The notes under the pieces are model-generated. The model was not told where the DNA came from. It worked only from the letters and a program-made list of their open reading frames with translations, and did not search any database. Below, piece by piece: positions 35,957-44,694 of a DNA stretch of 64,000 nt (within the stretch, counting starts at the first letter, position 1; every line of letters begins with the position of its first letter). The position numbers were made by a program, and so were the translations under genes. Origin of the DNA: JALHTV01 sp049510055 (lineage in GTDB: Bacteria; Planctomycetota; Phycisphaerae; SM23-33); NCBI GenBank assembly GCA_049510055.1, contig JBEKZI010000003.1, positions 45,880 through 109,879 of the forward strand, read 5' to 3'.

Positions 35957-36970
35957 ATGGATCTGTCCACAACCTACATGGGATTGAAGTTGACCAGCCC
36001 GCTGGTGGCCTCGGCCTCGCCGTTGTGTATGGACGTCGGCGAAGTGAGAAAGATGGAAGACCACGGGGCGGGAGCCGTCGTGCTGGCCTCGCTGTTCCAG
36101 GAACAGATTGAGCACGACGCCGAGGAGCTGGATTTTTATCTTCACTACGGGACTGACCGGTGGGCGGAATCACTGACCTACTTCCCCCACAAGGAAGACT
36201 ACAAGCTCGGCCCGGAGGCGTACCTGGCCCACATTGCGGCCGTAAAAAAGGCCGTGAGCATTCCCGTGTTCGCCTCGCTGAACGGCATTTCCGCCGGTGG
36301 ATGGACGTCCTACGCCAAAAAAATGCAGGACGCCGGGGCCAACGGCATCGAGCTGAACATCTATTTCATCCCCGCCGACCCGCGGCTCGGCAGCGAGCAG
36401 GTGGAGCAGCGGTATTTGTCCGTGCTTAAGGCCGTCAAATCCGCCGTGCACATTCCCGTGGCCGTGAAGCTGTCGCCCTATTTCTCCGCGACCGCGTCCA
36501 TGGCGACCCGCCTGGACGCCGAAGGGGCCGACGCGCTGGTGCTGTTCAACCGCTTCTATCAGCCGGACATCGACATCGAGAAGCTGGAAATCCGCCCGAG
36601 GCTGGAGCTGTCCACACCGTGGGAAGGCCGCCTGCCGCTGCGGTGGATCGCCATCCTGTTCGGCAAGCTTGCCAAAAAAGCGTCGCTGGCGGCCACGACG
36701 GGCATCCACACGGCCGAGGACGTGGCCAAAATGATTCTAGCCGGGGCGGACGTCACCATGATGACCTCGGCCCTGCTGCGCCACGGTGTGGAGCACCTGG
36801 CCAAGGTCCGCGCGGGCCTGGTGGAGATCATGCAGGCCAAGGAATACGAGTCCGTCGCCCAGATGAAGGGTGTCCTCAGCCAGAAATCCGTCCCCGACCC
36901 GGAGGCCTTCGAGCGGGCCAACTACATGAAGACGCTCCAAAGCTTCGGCCTGACGGCCACGAAGGAATAG
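35957..36970 (+). CDS. Dihydroorotate dehydrogenase-like flavoprotein
   Basis: A 337-residue FMN TIM-barrel protein of the DHOD-like family (pyrD-related). Seen: LSTTYMGLKLTSPLVASASPL, GAGAVVLASLFQEQIE, VSIPVFASLNGISAGGW, NGIELNIYF, IPVAVKLSPYF, and LAATTGIHTAEDVAKMILAGAD. The catalytic Ser/Cys of true DHODs is not evident to me, and a C-terminal addition with EYESVAQMKG is seen in the DHOD-like group that often neighbours pyruvate:ferredoxin oxidoreductase genes. That partner is absent here. AAGGAGA precedes ATG at 35957. Confidence 0.85.
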   Translation: MDLSTTYMGLKLTSPLVASASPLCMDVGEVRKMEDHGAGAVVLASLFQEQIEHDAEELDFYLHYGTDRWAESLTYFPHKEDYKLGPEAYLAHIAAVKKAVSIPVFASLNGISAGGWTSYAKKMQDAGANGIELNIYFIPADPRLGSEQVEQRYLSVLKAVKSAVHIPVAVKLSPYFSATASMATRLDAEGADALVLFNRFYQPDIDIEKLEIRPRLELSTPWEGRLPLRWIAILFGKLAKKASLAATTGIHTAEDVAKMILAGADVTMMTSALLRHGVEHLAKVRAGLVEIMQAKEYESVAQMKGVLSQKSVPDPEAFERANYMKTLQSFGLTATKE

Positions 36971-37073
36971 GCGGGATTTATCACACTGACTCCAGGCGCG
37001 ATGGGGCAGGAGCCCCGCCGCGCCAAAATCACAAGCCCTACCCCCCTGCCGGTCTTTGCGTTAAACTGCCGCC

Positions 37074-37736
37074 ATGATCATCACGATTGACGGACCGGCC
37101 GGGAGCGGCAAGAGCACCGTTGCCAGGGAATTGGCCAAGGCCTTGGGGATTGCATTTCTGGACACCGGCGCGACCTACCGCGCCGCCACGCTCAAGGCCA
37201 TGCGCGAAGGCGTCAATCTCCAGGATGCCGCCGCCCTGACGACTATGGCGCGGGCGGCGAAGATCGAGGTGATCCCCCAAGAGAGCATTTCCCGCGTGAT
37301 GCTCGATGGCCAGGACGTCACCGACGATATTCGCTCCCACGCCGTGACCGAGAACGCCCACTTCATCGCCGATAGCCCCCCCGTCCGCGAGGTGCTGGTG
37401 GCGTTGCAGCGGCAGCTGGGGGCGGCATTGGGCAGCTTCGTGGCCGAGGGCCGCGATCAGGGCTCGGTGGTCTTCCCGCAGGCGGATTTCAAATTCTACC
37501 TGGACGCCTCCCCCGCCGTGCGTGCCCAGCGCCGCCACCGCGAGCTGTATGCCGCCGGGGAAACAGTGGAACTGGACGACGTGCTGCGATCTATCGAGCA
37601 GCGGGACCGGCGGGACAGCACGCGCCCCGTGGCGCCGCTGATTCAACCGCCCGGGGCGATCGTGATCGACACGTCCGAGATGAACATTGACCAGGTCACG
37701 GCGAAACTGCTGGCCTGCTTGGAGGTCCGGCGATGA
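37074..37736 (+). CDS. cmk: Cytidylate kinase
   Basis: A 220-residue nucleoside monophosphate kinase (CMP/dCMP to CDP). Seen: P-loop ITIDGPAGSGKSTVARELAK, FLDTGATYRAATLKAM, VAEGRDQGSVVFPQADFKFYLDASPAVRAQRR (in parts) and QRDRRDSTRPVAPL with the CMK-type arginine run. Its last four bases (ATGA) overlap the plsC start, giving an operon that links nucleotide and phospholipid synthesis as in many bacteria. Confidence 0.93.
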   Translation: MIITIDGPAGSGKSTVARELAKALGIAFLDTGATYRAATLKAMREGVNLQDAAALTTMARAAKIEVIPQESISRVMLDGQDVTDDIRSHAVTENAHFIADSPPVREVLVALQRQLGAALGSFVAEGRDQGSVVFPQADFKFYLDASPAVRAQRRHRELYAAGETVELDDVLRSIEQRDRRDSTRPVAPLIQPPGAIVIDTSEMNIDQVTAKLLACLEVRR

Positions 37737-38443
37737 GCCACCCGACCAGCTTTCCCAATCCGCTGCTGCGCGGCTGGCGGCTGTCGGGCGGGACGGTCCA
37801 GCAGCCCAACCTGTGGTACCGCGTCATGCGGCGGGTTTTCCAGGTGACGATGGGGGCGCTTTGGCAGATCCGCGTGTTTCATCGCGACTACGAGCCGGCC
37901 GACGGCGGGGCGGTGTACATCAGCAACCACCAGAGCTTCCTGGACCCGATGCTGTCGAGCCTGGCGCTCCGCCGCCCGATGAACTACATGGCCCGCGACA
38001 CGCTGTTTCGCTTTCCGGTCTTCAAGCAGATCATCGAATCGCTCAACGCTTTCCCCGTCCGCCGCGCCACGGCGGACTTGGCGGCTCTGAAGGAGGCCAT
38101 GCGGCGAATCAAGGCCGGCGGGCAGGTGGTGGTGTTCGCCGAGGGCACGCGGACCCGCGACGGGCGAATCGGGCCGATGCTGCCGGGCGTGGCCATGCTC
38201 GCCCAGCGGGCGGCCAAGTGGACCGTGCCGGTGCTGATCGACGGGGCGTTCGAGGCCTGGCCGCGAACGTCCGCCCTGCCCTGCCCCGGCAGCGTCGTGG
38301 TGCAGTACGCCCCGCCCATTTCGCAGGAACAGGCCCGCGCGATGACGGCGGAGGCGCTCGTCGAGCACGTCCGCAATCAACTCATCGAGATTCAAAAAGA
38401 CGTGCGCCGCCGCGTCGGCCGGCCTGAGATTCGCTACGAGTGA
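37733..38443 (+). CDS. plsC: 1-acylglycerol-3-phosphate O-acyltransferase
   Basis: A 236-residue inner membrane acyltransferase of phospholipid synthesis. Seen: catalytic NHQSFLD (NHxxxxD), FPVRR, and the FAEGTRTRDG motif (EGTR), with a hydrophobic N-terminal region VMRRVFQVTMGALWQI. It overlaps cmk by four bases and ends 12 bases before a convergent gene. Substrate preference is not readable. Confidence 0.9.
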   Translation: MSHPTSFPNPLLRGWRLSGGTVQQPNLWYRVMRRVFQVTMGALWQIRVFHRDYEPADGGAVYISNHQSFLDPMLSSLALRRPMNYMARDTLFRFPVFKQIIESLNAFPVRRATADLAALKEAMRRIKAGGQVVVFAEGTRTRDGRIGPMLPGVAMLAQRAAKWTVPVLIDGAFEAWPRTSALPCPGSVVVQYAPPISQEQARAMTAEALVEHVRNQLIEIQKDVRRRVGRPEIRYE

Positions 38444-38455
38444 GCGGCGGCGCCC

Positions 38456-39238
38456 CTATCGCAGCCCCATCCGCGTCAGATAGCGGTAGCTCGTGGCCAG
38501 ACAGTCGAACGGGTCGGCCTCGTAGCTTTCGTCCTGCTCGATGAGATAGTATTCCACGCCGCCCTGGCGTGCCGCTTCCAGAATGGCCGGCCAGTTCAGG
38601 TTGCCCTCCCCTATCGGCGCGAAGCGGACTTCCTTTTTGGCGGTGATGACCATGTCCTTCAGGTGCAGCAGCGGCTCGCGGCCGGCCTGCTTGCGGACCC
38701 ACCACGCCGGATCGCCCCCGCCGGCCTGAATCCAGTACGTGTCGATCTCGGCCTTGAGCCGGGCGGGCGGGGCCTGGTCGTAGAGCGTCTCCAGCCAGGT
38801 CTTGCCGCCCAGGCGCATCAGCTCCTTGTTGTGATTGTGGTACGAAAAATCCATCCCCGCCGCGGCGAGTTTCTGGGCCACCGGGGCCAGCTCGTCGAGG
38901 AACTGTTTTATGCCCTCGCCGCCGGCGGTGTAATAGTTCCCCGGCAGCGAGCCGACGGCTGGATGGCGGCACTTCCACAGGCGGTGGCGTTCGATCAGGC
39001 CGTCCAAGCTCCCCAGGAACTCCTCCCAACTGCAATGCGTGGCCGCGACAGTCAGGCCGAGGTCCTCGACGATCTTGGCGACCTCCTTGGGGTCCACCGG
39101 GCCGAAGCCGGAGATCTGAATCGCCGTGTAGCCGATGGCTCGGACCTTTTTGAGGCTGGCCGCGACGTCGGGCAAAGTCTGGCAGAATTTCCGAACCGTG
39201 TAAAGTTGCGCCCCCAGGATGCCGTTAGCCACGTCCAT
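38456..39238 (-). CDS. TIM-barrel sugar phosphate isomerase/epimerase-like protein
   Basis: A 260-residue AP endonuclease 2-fold protein (xylose isomerase-like TIM barrel). Seen: GAQLYTVRKFCQTLPDV, YTAIQISGFGPVD, TVAATHCSWEEFLGSLD, FSYHNHNKEL, AEIDTYWIQAGGGDPAWWV and LLHLKDMVITAKKEVRFAPIGEGNLNWPAI (in parts), with the His/Glu/Asp metal ligands expected of sugar epimerases such as IolE/IolI. The substrate is unknown. The start overlaps the membrane protein gene by 14 bases. Confidence 0.85.
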   Translation of the reverse strand: MDVANGILGAQLYTVRKFCQTLPDVAASLKKVRAIGYTAIQISGFGPVDPKEVAKIVEDLGLTVAATHCSWEEFLGSLDGLIERHRLWKCRHPAVGSLPGNYYTAGGEGIKQFLDELAPVAQKLAAAGMDFSYHNHNKELMRLGGKTWLETLYDQAPPARLKAEIDTYWIQAGGGDPAWWVRKQAGREPLLHLKDMVITAKKEVRFAPIGEGNLNWPAILEAARQGGVEYYLIEQDESYEADPFDCLATSYRYLTRMGLR

Positions 39239-40145
39239 GTCCTTTCTGATCTTCGGGCGGCTGTTCCAGGATTCTGACCTCCGCCATCCGCTGGCCGGTC
39301 CAGCAGCCCAGCATGGCCCCGCCGCAGCCGGCCGTCAGCCAATCCACCGGCAAGACCCGGGCGTACAGGGGCACGTTGATCCAATCCTCAGGCCGCGAGC
39401 CGTACGCACCGACCGAGGCCAAGGCGTAAAAGATGATGGCCGCCGTCAGCGGCGCCAGCAGATACATCCCTTTGCGGGGCGCGGGCAGCACGCGATCGGC
39501 GATCCACGCCGCCAGGGCGAAAGCGGCCAGCGTGGCCACGACGACCTGCCCCCGGCGTGAGGACTGGAGCAGGATCATCACCGCCGCCAGGCCGATCAGC
39601 AAGGCCAGCGCGGCACTGACCAGCGATCGTCCCCACGGTCCCAGTCCGCCGACCAGGCCGGTCTTGTCGTCTGGAGGCGCCGCCAAGGGCATGGGCCGCC
39701 ATACCAGCCAAGGCGCCATTCGGCCGGCCAGGAATCGGATACCGACGACGATCAGGACCGCCACCAGCAATACCACCGCCAGGAACATCGTTTCCGCGAT
39801 GAGCAGGCGGAACAGGCCGGCGAAACCGTCCTGCTGAAGCCAAAGCAGCGTACGGAAGTCCGCCGACCGCAGGCTGACCCCGCCGGCCCCGATGGCGGCC
39901 GCCAAAATGGCGCTGGAGGGCCTGGCGGGAAGGGTCAGGACCCCGCAGAAAATGGCAAGAACCACCACGCCCGCGGCAAAAACCATCGCGTGCCCCACTC
40001 CGCCGGCGACTAGGAGCGACAAGGCGGTCTGACCATCGGCAGGACGCACGGCGGGATAGAGCAGGAAATATCCTCCGGCCAGCGAAACCACCGCGGCGAT
40101 TTGGACGATGACCTTTTCAAGCCAATGGAAGTGGTGATGACTCAT
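39225..40145 (-). CDS. Polytopic membrane protein of unknown function
   Basis: A 306-residue protein with about eight hydrophobic segments starting IVQIAAVVSLAGGYFLLYP, and a histidine-rich start (MSHHHFHWLEK). No transporter or enzyme signature was recognised. Its 3' end overlaps the TIM-barrel gene by 14 bases, so the two are co-translated and may work together. It is divergent from pta. Confidence 0.75.
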   Translation of the reverse strand: MSHHHFHWLEKVIVQIAAVVSLAGGYFLLYPAVRPADGQTALSLLVAGGVGHAMVFAAGVVVLAIFCGVLTLPARPSSAILAAAIGAGGVSLRSADFRTLLWLQQDGFAGLFRLLIAETMFLAVVLLVAVLIVVGIRFLAGRMAPWLVWRPMPLAAPPDDKTGLVGGLGPWGRSLVSAALALLIGLAAVMILLQSSRRGQVVVATLAAFALAAWIADRVLPAPRKGMYLLAPLTAAIIFYALASVGAYGSRPEDWINVPLYARVLPVDWLTAGCGGAMLGCWTGQRMAEVRILEQPPEDQKGHGRG

Positions 40146-40238
40146 TTATTCTCGACATAAGATGTTAGAGGCGCTATGATAGCCGCCTCCGTTGCATTGG
40201 GAAGACATGTTAACTCCAAGAGATGTTTTGGACAAGCC

Positions 40239-41252
40239 ATGAGTACCGTCCTTAATCGCATCACGGAACGTGCTATTGCCGCCGGCAAGAAAATCATACT
40301 GCCGGAGGCCGAGGATCCCCGAGTCTTGCAGGCGGCCCGGCTCATCGTGGATCGCAAGTACGCCCGCGTGACACTGCTGGGTCCGGAGCAGGACGTCCGC
40401 CGCCTGGCCGCCCGCAGCGGCGTGGACCTGCAAGGCGTGGAGATCGTCGATCCCCAAAAGGACGGCAAGCGGGATGACTATGCCCGCACGCTCCAGGAGC
40501 GGCGGAAGCATAAGAACCTCTCCCTGGCCGGCGCCCAGAAACTGCTGTCGCGGTCGATGTACTACGGCGGCATGATGGTCGGCGACGGCCGGGCCGACGG
40601 CATGGTGAGCGGCAGCATGAGCCCCACGCGCGACACCGTTCTGGCGGCCTTGTTCGGGGTGGGCACCGCGCCGGGCGTGCAGACCGTCAGCTCATGCAGC
40701 CTGATGGGCACGATCGTTCCGGAGATCGGCGTCGACGGTTCGCTGATCTTCGCCGACACGGGCGTGGTGCCCGAGCCGACGGCCGAACAGCTGGCCGACA
40801 TCGCCATCGCCGCCTCCGACGCCTGCCGCGCCCTGCTGGACACCGAGCCCTACGTGGCCATGCTGAGTTTTTCCACCAAGGGTTCGGCCCACAGTCCGGC
40901 GGTGCAGAAGGTCATCGACGCCACCCAGCTGGTGCGGCAGCGCCGGCCGAAGCTGAAGGTGGACGGAGAACTTCAGTTGGACGCCGCCGTCGTGCCGGAA
41001 ATCGCCGCCCACAAGGCCAAAGGCTCCGAAGTCGCCGGCCGGGCCAACACGCTCGTCTTCCCGGATTTGTCCTGCGGGAACATCGCTTACAAGCTGACGG
41101 AGCGGCTAGGCAAGGCCACCGCGCTGGGCCCGCTGCTCCAAGGGCTGGCCAAGCCCATCAACGACCTGTCCCGCGGCTGTTCGGTGGAAGACATCGTATT
41201 GATTGCGGCCATCACGGCCGTCCAGGCCATCGGGGCGGGAAAGAGCGATTGA
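40239..41252 (+). CDS. pta: Phosphate acetyltransferase
   Basis: A 337-residue enzyme interconverting acetyl-CoA and acetyl phosphate (PTA/PTB domain only, without the DRTGG/N-terminal regions of long Pta). Seen: ERAIAAGKKIILPEAEDPRVLQAA (in parts), GMVSGSMSPTRDTVLAAL, PGVQTVSSCSLM, VPEPTAEQLADIAI, FSTKGSAHSPAVQKV and VFPDLSCGNIAYKLTERLG. ATG at 40239 is chosen by the family start. No ackA neighbour is seen. Confidence 0.92.
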   Translation: MSTVLNRITERAIAAGKKIILPEAEDPRVLQAARLIVDRKYARVTLLGPEQDVRRLAARSGVDLQGVEIVDPQKDGKRDDYARTLQERRKHKNLSLAGAQKLLSRSMYYGGMMVGDGRADGMVSGSMSPTRDTVLAALFGVGTAPGVQTVSSCSLMGTIVPEIGVDGSLIFADTGVVPEPTAEQLADIAIAASDACRALLDTEPYVAMLSFSTKGSAHSPAVQKVIDATQLVRQRRPKLKVDGELQLDAAVVPEIAAHKAKGSEVAGRANTLVFPDLSCGNIAYKLTERLGKATALGPLLQGLAKPINDLSRGCSVEDIVLIAAITAVQAIGAGKSD

Positions 41253-41267
41253 AGCCGCAGGCGGCCT

Positions 41268-41666
41268 TCAGTGGTTCTGCTTGACCAGGCGGACCTGATT
41301 GCCGCGGTTGTTGAAGCAGACCTCGTCCATGTAGGCCCGCATCAGCATAATCCCCCTGCCGGAAGGTTTCTCGAGGTTCTCGTCGATGGTGGGATCGGGC
41401 ACGACGGCGGGATTGAAGCCTTCCCCCTGGTCGGTCACGGTGATGATGGCCCGCCGGGGGTCGATGTCGTATTCCACTTCCACGGCCTTGGCGGGGTTCA
41501 TTTGGTTGCCGTGCCGGATGGCGTTGCTGAGGGCTTCCTCCAGCGCCAGCCGGATGGCGAACGCGCAGGATTCCTCGTAACCGCAGCGGTTCACGATTCC
41601 CAGCAGTTCCAATGCCAGTTTGTGAGCCGCCCGCAAATCAGAGGGTATCACCATCGTTTTTACCAC
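41268..41666 (-). CDS. RsbW-like anti-sigma serine kinase
   Basis: A 132-residue GHKL/HATPase_c protein. Seen: N-box RLALEEALSNAIRHGNQ, G1 VTDQGEGFNP and G2 GRGIMLMRAYMDEV. It matches stand-alone RsbW/SpoIIAB-type kinases that bind sigma factor or phosphorylate STAS proteins. It lies directly downstream of the STAS gene, its likely partner. No sigma factor gene is in the window, so the target is open. Confidence 0.88.
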   Translation of the reverse strand: MVKTMVIPSDLRAAHKLALELLGIVNRCGYEESCAFAIRLALEEALSNAIRHGNQMNPAKAVEVEYDIDPRRAIITVTDQGEGFNPAVVPDPTIDENLEKPSGRGIMLMRAYMDEVCFNNRGNQVRLVKQNH

Positions 41667-41702
41667 CGTGGATCATCCGGTGCGGCACGGCCTGCACGTT
41701 GC

Positions 41703-42065
41703 TCAGCCCAGGCTGGCGATCGCTTCTTCCTTGGTGGGGCAAATCTGAAGAATCTCGTTCAGCCGGGTCATGGCGAACACTTCGTAGATGCTGGGCCGGA
41801 TGCCGCAAAGTCTGAGCTGGCCGTTTTTCTCGCGAAGGCGCTTGTTCAACGTAATGAGCATTCCCAGGGCGCTGGAGGACATGTGTCCCACCGCCGAGAA
41901 ATCCAGGACCAGCTTCGGGGACGCGCTTTCGGCCACCAGCGCGTTGAGCTGGTCGCCGATGTTCGCGATGTTCAATTCGTCGAGGATTTTCTTGTCGGTC
42001 AGTTCCACGGTCGTGATGCCGTTGCTGTCCACCGACACCTTCAGACGCTTGGGGCGTTCTGCCAT
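41703..42065 (-). CDS. STAS-domain anti-anti-sigma factor
   Basis: A 120-residue SpoIIAA/RsbV-like protein. Seen: GITTVELTDKKILDE, LVLDFSAVGHMSSSALGML with the Ser region that the partner kinase phosphorylates, and the LRLCGIRPSIYEVF end. It is followed 36 bases later by the RsbW-like gene and preceded by a near-perfect promoter. Partner-switching regulation is inferred from the pair. AAGGAG precedes ATG at 42065. Confidence 0.9.
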   Translation of the reverse strand: MAERPKRLKVSVDSNGITTVELTDKKILDELNIANIGDQLNALVAESASPKLVLDFSAVGHMSSSALGMLITLNKRLREKNGQLRLCGIRPSIYEVFAMTRLNEILQICPTKEEAIASLG

Positions 42066-42097
42066 GAATCAGACTCCTTCATCAGGTTGGCGATGGG

Positions 42098-42126
42098 ATA
42101 CTAGGCGGCGTCGGGAAGGCTGTCAA
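42098..42126 (-). promoter_or_regulatory. Sigma70-type promoter of the STAS-RsbW pair
   Basis: Minus strand TTGACA (42121-42126), 17-base spacer, TAGTAT (42098-42103). It is about 33 bases before the STAS start and just downstream of the Ser/Thr kinase gene, so the pair can be expressed apart from the kinase. Confidence 0.75.
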
Positions 42127-42132
42127 GCGTTG

Positions 42133-43416
42133 TCAGTGATGGACCAGGAAGAAGAGGTTCAGGATGATGCTGAAGACCAGGGCGGCGGAGAGGACGACGA
42201 TCACGGTGATGTACATGGTCGAGTGAGAAACCGGGACGGTCTCTTCCTCGACCGGCCCTGGCTGTGGTGCGGCCGGTTGGCCCGGCTGGGGCTTTTCCTC
42301 GGCTTCGGTGGTCAGCCCCTTCAACACGCCTTCCTTGATCTGCTGACGCGCCTGAAGCGGCGGCTGACCGGCCTGGATGGCCTCCAGGTCCAGCAACAGG
42401 TCGGAGGTGGAGGCGTAGCGGCGGTCGCGGTCCTTGGCCATCATGACCTCGACCACTTCCCCCAGCCCCGCCGACAGGGCGGTGTTGATGTGATCGGGCG
42501 GGACCAGCGGTTCTTTGAGGTGCTTCATCATGACCGCCTGGGGGCTTGGCCCTTCAAAGGGCACGCGGCCGGTCACCAGGTGGTACAACGTGGCGCCCAG
42601 CGAATAGATGTCCGCCCGGAAATCGACGTCCACTTCGCCGCGGATCTGCTCGGGGCTGATATAGTACGGCGTGCCGAAGGCCCTTCCGGCCTCTCGTTGG
42701 GCGACTGCGGCGTCGTCGGCGACGCGAGCCAAGCCCATGTCGGCCAGCTTCGCCACGCCTTCCTTGGTGATCATGATGTTCTTGGGCTTGATGTCGCGGT
42801 GGATCAGCCCGTGCTTGTGGGCGTGCTCCAGGGCCTTGGCGATCTGAATGATCACCGCCAGGGCGTCCTTCTCCGAGAAGACCTTCTGGGCCATCAGCTC
42901 GTCGTGCAGCGTGTGCCCATCGACGTACTCCATGACGAAGTAGTGGAAGCCGTTGGCCTCGCCGACGTCGATCGCCTGCACGATGTTGGCGTGGTTGAGC
43001 TTGGCGGCCGCCTTGCCCTCTTTGTAGAAACGCTCGACATATTCGGCGTTTTCCGATAGCTGCCGCGGCAGCACCTTGATGGCCACCAGCCGGTCCAGAC
43101 TGAGCTGCCTGGCCTTGAAGACGTGGGCCATCGCCCCGGAGCCCAGCTTTTCGAGGATGCGATAGCCGGGAATCTCCCGGGCGCCGCGCGACTCCTCCAG
43201 CAGCTTTTTCACGCGGCCGACTTGGTTGTTGGTGATGACCCCCTCACGCACCAGGACGGCGGCCAGCGATTGCTCGTTGCCCTCCATGGCAAGCTGGGTC
43301 TTCATGTCGACACAATGCTGAATCTCGGCTGGTGTCGCCAGCCGCTGCTCGACCACCACCCTCGACAACTCCGTGTCGAAGGACGTGTCTGACGCCTTGG
43401 GTTTATTTTCCGCCAT
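42133..43416 (-). CDS. Eukaryotic-type Ser/Thr protein kinase, C-terminal membrane anchor
   Basis: A 427-residue kinase. Residues 1-80 form a helical domain with VLVREGVITNNQVGRVKKL, resembling MshEN-type segments. The kinase core: LGSGAMAHVFKARQL, VAIKVLP, HRDIKPKNIM around residues 206-215, DMGLAR in place of DFG, and GTPYYISPEQIRG. Then a Pro-rich linker and one C-terminal hydrophobic segment (VIVVLSAALVFSIILNLFFLV). Start ATG at 43416; a GTG directly upstream is possible. It lies upstream of the STAS-RsbW pair on the same strand. Confidence 0.9.
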   Translation of the reverse strand: MAENKPKASDTSFDTELSRVVVEQRLATPAEIQHCVDMKTQLAMEGNEQSLAAVLVREGVITNNQVGRVKKLLEESRGAREIPGYRILEKLGSGAMAHVFKARQLSLDRLVAIKVLPRQLSENAEYVERFYKEGKAAAKLNHANIVQAIDVGEANGFHYFVMEYVDGHTLHDELMAQKVFSEKDALAVIIQIAKALEHAHKHGLIHRDIKPKNIMITKEGVAKLADMGLARVADDAAVAQREAGRAFGTPYYISPEQIRGEVDVDFRADIYSLGATLYHLVTGRVPFEGPSPQAVMMKHLKEPLVPPDHINTALSAGLGEVVEVMMAKDRDRRYASTSDLLLDLEAIQAGQPPLQARQQIKEGVLKGLTTEAEEKPQPGQPAAPQPGPVEEETVPVSHSTMYITVIVVLSAALVFSIILNLFFLVHH

Positions 43417-43470
43417 CACACATGCCCACGAAATGCTCGCCTGGGGCTCGCGGATCGTCTTGGACTAAAA

Positions 43471-43499
43471 CGATTACCGTTTGCGCTCAAGCCCGTCAA
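43471..43499 (-). promoter_or_regulatory. Candidate promoter of the Ser/Thr kinase gene
   Basis: Minus strand TTGACG (43494-43499), 17-base spacer, TAATCG (43471-43476). A TATAAT at 43559-43564 further upstream is an alternative but has no clear -35. Confidence 0.4.
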
Positions 43500-43590
43500 G
43501 TACAAAGAATCTATCCCAAAAACCTGCATCGTGCAGCCCTGAATGCCTGCCGCTTTTTATTATACGATTTTCCGCTACTGTCCGGTCGTG

Positions 43591-44640
43591 TTAGTCCACT
43601 TTATCCGACTGGCCACCTGCTTGGTACAGCTCCGTCGGCCCCAGCTCGTCGGCGTGCCGCCCCCCGGCCGCCAGATGCCGCCGGATGTTCCAGCATAACT
43701 GGCACTTGCCGGCATAGCCCTCGGCGGGCACAAAACCCGCCGATTCCGCCAACGGCAGCAACCCTGCCGGCCCCTGCCGCGCCAACGTGCCCACAATGGG
43801 CCTGTCGGCATAATCGGCCCGGAGCCGCTGCCAGATCGCCGCGATGCTTTCCTGATCGGCCAGGCCAAGAACCAATCCGGCACAGGTCCCCGGCATCACG
43901 CAGCCGGCAGGGTCTATGTGCACGTGCCTGGACCGCAACAGGGCCTGGCTACATGGCTTATCGACAAATTCCCCCAGCGCCTTGAGTTGCAGATGAGGCG
44001 GAAGCATTTTCGCCGCTCGGCCGCAAAGCCGGTCCCTGCCCCCGGCGGCATAACGGCCCACCAGGGCACCCCAGGCGGCCTTTTTCTCCTTTTCCTCCTT
44101 TTCCTCCAGGAGGCCCCCCGTATCGAAGCCCTCGGCCAGCCAATCCCGCCAGCGGACCTGCACGCGCTCGGGGCCAAGGACCTCCGTCGCCACGGCCGCC
44201 GCCAGACGGACCTTGGCCATGGGGACGAAGGCCTGGTGATAGGGGTCGGTGGAGATCACCAGCTTGCCCATGCCTGCGGCGTCCAGGGCTGCCAGGCGGT
44301 CTTTTACAACAGCGGCGTCATCCGCCCAGAAGGCGTTGGTCTCCACCTTCGCCAGCGGGCCTAGCCCATCGGCCTTCGCCCGCCGGGCCAGTTCGATAAG
44401 CCGAGGCCAGTCGCCGAAGGGCTCTCCCCCCGACAGGTGCACCTTGCACCCGCCCGGTGCGGCCTCCTGAAGGGATCGCCAGTAACGCAGGGCCTGCTCC
44501 ACCGTCATTTCCCCCTTGCGGTCGGGGCCGCAGCACAGGTAGCAGCAGGCGCAACGGGCGTTGCACCAGGTCGTCAGCACAAGGCCTGCGAAGGACCAGG
44601 GCTTCACGGGCACGGGTTGGGAACGATCAGCTACAGGCAC
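43591..44640 (-). CDS. Radical SAM protein with C-terminal cysteine-rich region
   Basis: A 349-residue radical SAM enzyme. Cluster cysteines C26, C30 and C33 in TTWCNARCACCYLCC, followed by SGGEPFGDW (GGEP motif). A C-terminal part has IDPAGCVMPGTCAGLVLG and KCQLCWNIRRHL, a SPASM-like or auxiliary cluster pattern. Such enzymes modify peptides or small molecules; the substrate is unknown. It is transcribed divergently, 54 bases from the GGCT fusion at 44695, which suggests a shared regulator or pathway. An insert KEEKEKKAAWG lies mid-protein. Confidence 0.85.
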   Translation of the reverse strand: MPVADRSQPVPVKPWSFAGLVLTTWCNARCACCYLCCGPDRKGEMTVEQALRYWRSLQEAAPGGCKVHLSGGEPFGDWPRLIELARRAKADGLGPLAKVETNAFWADDAAVVKDRLAALDAAGMGKLVISTDPYHQAFVPMAKVRLAAAVATEVLGPERVQVRWRDWLAEGFDTGGLLEEKEEKEKKAAWGALVGRYAAGGRDRLCGRAAKMLPPHLQLKALGEFVDKPCSQALLRSRHVHIDPAGCVMPGTCAGLVLGLADQESIAAIWQRLRADYADRPIVGTLARQGPAGLLPLAESAGFVPAEGYAGKCQLCWNIRRHLAAGGRHADELGPTELYQAGGQSDKVD

Positions 44641-44694
44641 GGTTGCATTGTAACTCTTTTATCGTTGCGGCGAGCCACAGTAGAATGGCGTTCG

